Assembly (NCBI GenBank): GCA_038200385.1
Contig: JBBPYA010000093.1
Location: 1 to 16,440, forward strand
Length of the DNA stretch: 16,440 bases
Direction of reading: 5' to 3'
DNA from: JBBPYA01 sp038200385
Lineage (GTDB): Bacteria > Actinomycetota > Actinomycetes > Mycobacteriales > Geodermatophilaceae
A program made the position numbers and the translations under genes. Shown piece by piece: positions 14,534 through 16,440 of the stretch. The notes under the pieces were generated by a model, which worked only from the letters and a program-made list of their open reading frames with translations, was not told where the DNA came from and ran no database searches. Every line of letters starts with the position of its first letter. Position 1 is the first letter of the stretch.

Positions 14534-15072
14534 CGGGATGCCTCCGTTCCGTCGTGTCCCTGTAGTTGTCCGCCCGGGTCTCTGTTCTTTCGCGAGCTCA
14601 GCTGGGCGCGCAGCCGACCCGTCGCCCGGTGCAGCCGGATGCTGGCGGCATTCGGGCTGATGTCCAGCACCTGCGCGATCTCACGCGCCGGCAACTGCTC
14701 CCAGGCCCACAGCCGCAGCAACTCACGGTCTCCGTCGGACAGTGCCGCGATGGCCTCGGCGAGATCCGGGTCCGCGGAGTCCTCGACCGGCGGCGGCGTC
14801 TCGGCCAGCCGGGTGAACAGCCGGGTACGGCGTTGCGCGCCGCGCAGGCTGTTGGCCAGGCATCGCCGGGCGACGGCGTAGCACCAGGGCAGTGCGCCGT
14901 CCGCGGGGATGTCGTCGGCCCGGCGCCAGATCACCAGCAGGACGTCGCCGAGGACGTCCTCGGCCGTGCCCCGGTCGGTACGCCGCAGCAGGTAGCGCTC
15001 GAGCGGGTCGTACACGGACGCGACGACGTCCTCGACCCGACGCCGCCGTTCGGTGTCCCGGGACTCGGTCAC
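14530..15072 (-). CDS. ECF-type RNA polymerase sigma factor
   Basis: This is a group 4 sigma factor of 180 residues, directing RNA polymerase to a small regulon. Region 2 spans about residues 13-80 (YLLRRTDRGTAEDVLGDVLLVIWRR, then LPWCYAVARRCLANSLR). Region 4 spans about 103-157 (LSDGDRELLRLWAWEQLPAREIAQVLDISPNAASIRLHRATGRLRAQL) with its helix-turn-helix at EIAQVLDISPNAASIRLHR. There is no region 3 and no C-terminal extension domain. The start is a GTG without a clear ribosome site. The stop overlaps the start of the membrane protein that probably restrains it. No matching ECF promoter could be recognised upstream, so autoregulation is not shown. Confidence 0.93.
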   Translation of the reverse strand: MTESRDTERRRRVEDVVASVYDPLERYLLRRTDRGTAEDVLGDVLLVIWRRADDIPADGALPWCYAVARRCLANSLRGAQRRTRLFTRLAETPPPVEDSADPDLAEAIAALSDGDRELLRLWAWEQLPAREIAQVLDISPNAASIRLHRATGRLRAQLSSRKNRDPGGQLQGHDGTEASR

Positions 15073-15165
15073 ATCAGTGAGTGTGTCCGGCTCGGAGCCA
15101 GTTCTTTCACCCCCGCTGCGGTTCGGTGTCCTGGTGTTGCCCGAGCGGAGCAGTGGTCGCGCGGG

Positions 15166-15684
15166 TCAGTCCTCGCCGTCCCCGATCTCGACCCGGACGG
15201 GGACCGTGCGTCGCAACGCGCTCAGCACCGGTGATCGGTTGCCGGCCTCCTCGATCAGGGCACGCAGGTCTGCCTCGCCGAGGCCTTCGGCCGCGACGCC
15301 GTACCGCAGGGTCATCTCCACAGGGCCGGGCAGCGTTGCCGGCTCCCCCAGCACTCCACGGCGGTCGGACCTGCTCTCGACGCGGACCTCGAGCCGGGTC
15401 AGCGTGACGCCGGTCTCGGCGGCCACCATCGCCAGGGTCGTGGCGTTGCAGCAGGCCAGTGCCGCGCGCAGCAGGGTGCCCGCAGTCGGTCCGGACGCCT
15501 CCCCGCCGAACACCGCGGGCATGTCCGTGACGAGCACGTTCCCGTCGTCCGCGGTGGCGCGGATGCGCAGCCCCGACTCGAGCACGGCAGTGGTCCCGAC
15601 GTCGGCGGTGGGGACGTTGTCGATCTCGTCGCGAAGCCGCCGCCGGGTCGCCGCCAGGGTGGCACCGAGGTTCGAAGCGGTCAT
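15166..15684 (-). CDS. OsmC family protein
   Basis: This is a 172-residue OsmC-fold protein; the family includes thiol-dependent hydroperoxide reductases and many members of unknown activity. The central helix carries C78-C79 (RAALACCNATTLAMVAAETGV), followed by LEVRVESRSDRRGVLG, the strand that identifies the OsmC family. The second cysteine of Ohr/OsmC peroxidases is not found: the matching helix reads NRSPVLSAL. It may therefore not be a classical two-cysteine peroxidase. The ATG has GGAAGG 8-9 bases upstream. It lies 49 bases downstream of the DsrE-like gene on the same strand and is probably cotranscribed with it, which suggests a role with sulfane sulfur or reactive electrophiles. That role is an inference. 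Confidence 0.9.
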   Translation of the reverse strand: MTASNLGATLAATRRRLRDEIDNVPTADVGTTAVLESGLRIRATADDGNVLVTDMPAVFGGEASGPTAGTLLRAALACCNATTLAMVAAETGVTLTRLEVRVESRSDRRGVLGEPATLPGPVEMTLRYGVAAEGLGEADLRALIEEAGNRSPVLSALRRTVPVRVEIGDGED

Positions 15685-15733
15685 GGCCGTGGCCTTCCTT
15701 ATCGTTGTCCCCGTGCGGGGACTGTGGGCGAGT

Positions 15734-16099
15734 TCAGTAGCTGAATGTCGTTGCCTGCTCGTCGCCGATCCAGCGCCACATCTGCACCGTGCCGCCGAGT
15801 TCCGCGGACTCGATCAGCGCGGTCTCGTCCAGCTTCTTGGCGGTGAAGCAGATCGGGCAGACCAGCATCGTGCCGCCGGCGGCCCGGTACCGGTCGAGCA
15901 GCTGCGGAAGGGGTGGGCAGCCCTCGCAGGCGACGCCGACGGCCACGTCGCGCAGCGCCAGTCGCGCGGCCTCCTTGGCCAGGAACATCAACGTGGGACG
16001 GCCTTCCTCCGCCGCGCCGACGGCGACCAGGAACGCCACGGTGACCCGCTCGGGGTCCTCCAGGCCCGTGATCAGGCTGACTACCGCTTTACCGGCCAT
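15734..16099 (-). CDS. DsrE/DsrF-like family protein with two CxxC pairs
   Basis: This is a small (121-residue) soluble protein of the DsrE/F fold, a family that carries or transfers sulfur on cysteine. It has the opening VVSLITGLEDPERVTVAFLVAVGAAEEG and TLMFLAKEAARLAL of the family, then CEGCPPLPQLLDRYRAAGGTMLVCPICF and a final GDEQATTFSY. Cysteines C58/C61 and C81/C84 form two CxxC pairs; the second occupies the usual family cysteine position. ATG 16099 is chosen for its GAGGAG ribosome site 6-7 bases upstream; a GTG at 16123 is in frame but has none. It heads a probable operon with osmC-like downstream and diverges from an HxlR regulator. A sulfur-relay or thiol-redox role is likely. The partner proteins are not known. 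Confidence 0.88.
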   Translation of the reverse strand: MAGKAVVSLITGLEDPERVTVAFLVAVGAAEEGRPTLMFLAKEAARLALRDVAVGVACEGCPPLPQLLDRYRAAGGTMLVCPICFTAKKLDETALIESAELGGTVQMWRWIGDEQATTFSY

Positions 16100-16154
16100 G
16101 GCCGGCTCCTCTCTGTCGTTCACATTGGGTTCCGGTCAGCGTCGGGCCCGCCCC

Positions 16155-16182
16155 TTGTCGGGTCTAGTAGCGTTTCTGTAGT
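16155..16182 (+). promoter_or_regulatory. Candidate promoter of the HxlR gene in the divergent region
   Basis: TTGTCG at 16155-16160 and TGTAGT at 16177-16182 are separated by 16 bases and would start transcription shortly before the GTG at 16200. Similar words TCTAGTAG and TCTGTAGT lie within this interval (16163-16182) and could be a regulator site. The match to consensus is modest. Confidence 0.3.
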
Positions 16183-16199
16183 GGGCATCCGGACGCCCG

Positions 16200-16440
16200 G
16201 TGGGGGTCCTCAGGAAGCGGTACGGCCAGTACTGCCCGGTCGCCCGAGCCGCCGAGATCCTCGCGGAGCGGTGGACCCTGCTGGTGCTGCGCGAGATGCT
16301 CTGGGGCAACGAACGGTTCACCGACATCGCCCGCGGCGTCCCCCGGATGTCGCCCTCACTGCTGTCGACCCGGCTGACCGAGTTGCGACGAGCCGGTCTG
16401 GTGCAGCGGTACGTCGAAGACGGCGATCCGCGCTACCGGC
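16200..16440 (+). CDS. HxlR family winged-helix transcriptional regulator, 3' partial
   Basis: This is a DNA-binding regulator of the HxlR family, whose members often sense aldehydes, quinones or other reactive species. Eighty codons are visible and the gene continues past the window. YCPVARAAEILAERWTLLVLREMLWGNERFTDIARGVPRMSPSLLSTRLTELRRAGLVQR is the full family signature, including the recognition helix and the start of the wing. C12 is in the N-terminal position where redox-sensing members carry their reactive cysteine. GTG 16200 is the only start in this frame after an in-frame TAG at 16179. It has a GGA 6 bases upstream. It is divergent from the DsrE-like gene, so control of the DsrE-OsmC pair is the natural inference. 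Confidence 0.9.
   Translation, partial: MGVLRKRYGQYCPVARAAEILAERWTLLVLREMLWGNERFTDIARGVPRMSPSLLSTRLTELRRAGLVQRYVEDGDPRYR

Noticed and set aside
15073..15120. An ECF-type promoter (AAGAACT... on the minus strand) for autoregulation of the sigma gene
   Set aside because: A GAAC-like word is present, but no CGTC-like -10 word lies 16-17 bases downstream, so the match is no better than chance.
16100..16123. GTG 16123 as the start of the DsrE-like gene
   Set aside because: It lacks a ribosome site and adds eight residues (MNDREEPA) outside the family core, while ATG 16099 has GAGGAG at the right distance.
1..16440. tRNA, rRNA, riboswitch, insertion sequence, integrase, toxin-antitoxin or defence genes
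   Set aside because: Both strands were read through for these and no stretch with the required motifs was found, although small RNAs cannot be excluded by eye.

Overview
The window is chromosomal DNA from a very GC-rich bacterium. Codon third positions are almost all G or C, GTG starts are frequent, and several genes have TANNNT boxes 6-7 bases before the start codon, as in leaderless transcripts. Together with the protein families (HxlR, DUF2071, Gfo/Idh/MocA, ECF sigma) this points to Actinomycetota, perhaps a Frankia-, Geodermatophilus- or Nakamurella-like lineage. The exact lineage is an inference. No rRNA, tRNA, insertion sequence, phage gene or CRISPR array was seen.

Left part (1-7206): the 3' portion of a 14-TM DHA2-type MFS exporter runs rightward and converges on a leftward two-component system. 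This is a CitA/DcuS-type sensor kinase followed by a CitB/DctR-type response regulator, with overlapping ATGA stop/start. Diverging from the kinase is a complete tripartite tricarboxylate transporter operon, tctC-tctB-tctA, whose genes also overlap. The 151-base divergent region holds four ACGACC copies at exact 9-base spacing and a separate dyad over a candidate -10 box. The simplest reading is that the kinase senses a di- or tricarboxylate and the regulator switches on the TTT uptake system.

Middle (7207-9466): a frameshifted, truncated GNAT acetyltransferase lies next to a short antisense fragment of a CPA1-type cation/proton antiporter, which looks like a deletion scar. An apparently leaderless VOC/glyoxalase-like gene follows, converging through a perfect 11-bp hairpin on a leftward zinc alcohol dehydrogenase.

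Right part (9467-16099), all leftward. In transcription order it holds: DsrE-like protein and OsmC protein; ECF sigma factor and a membrane protein with a netrin-like outer domain (likely anti-sigma); a DUF2071 protein; then an operon of a ThuA-like/Gfo-Idh-MocA fusion, a second Gfo/Idh/MocA oxidoreductase and an alpha/beta hydrolase. Hairpins just after several stop codons separate these units. At the right edge an HxlR-type regulator starts rightward, divergent from the DsrE gene, and runs off the window.

No defence system or secondary-metabolite cluster was recognised. The less ordinary items are the 9-base tandem repeat in the TTT control region, the sigma/netrin-like pair, the HxlR-DsrE-OsmC thiol module, the ThuA-Gfo fusion and the pseudogene scar.
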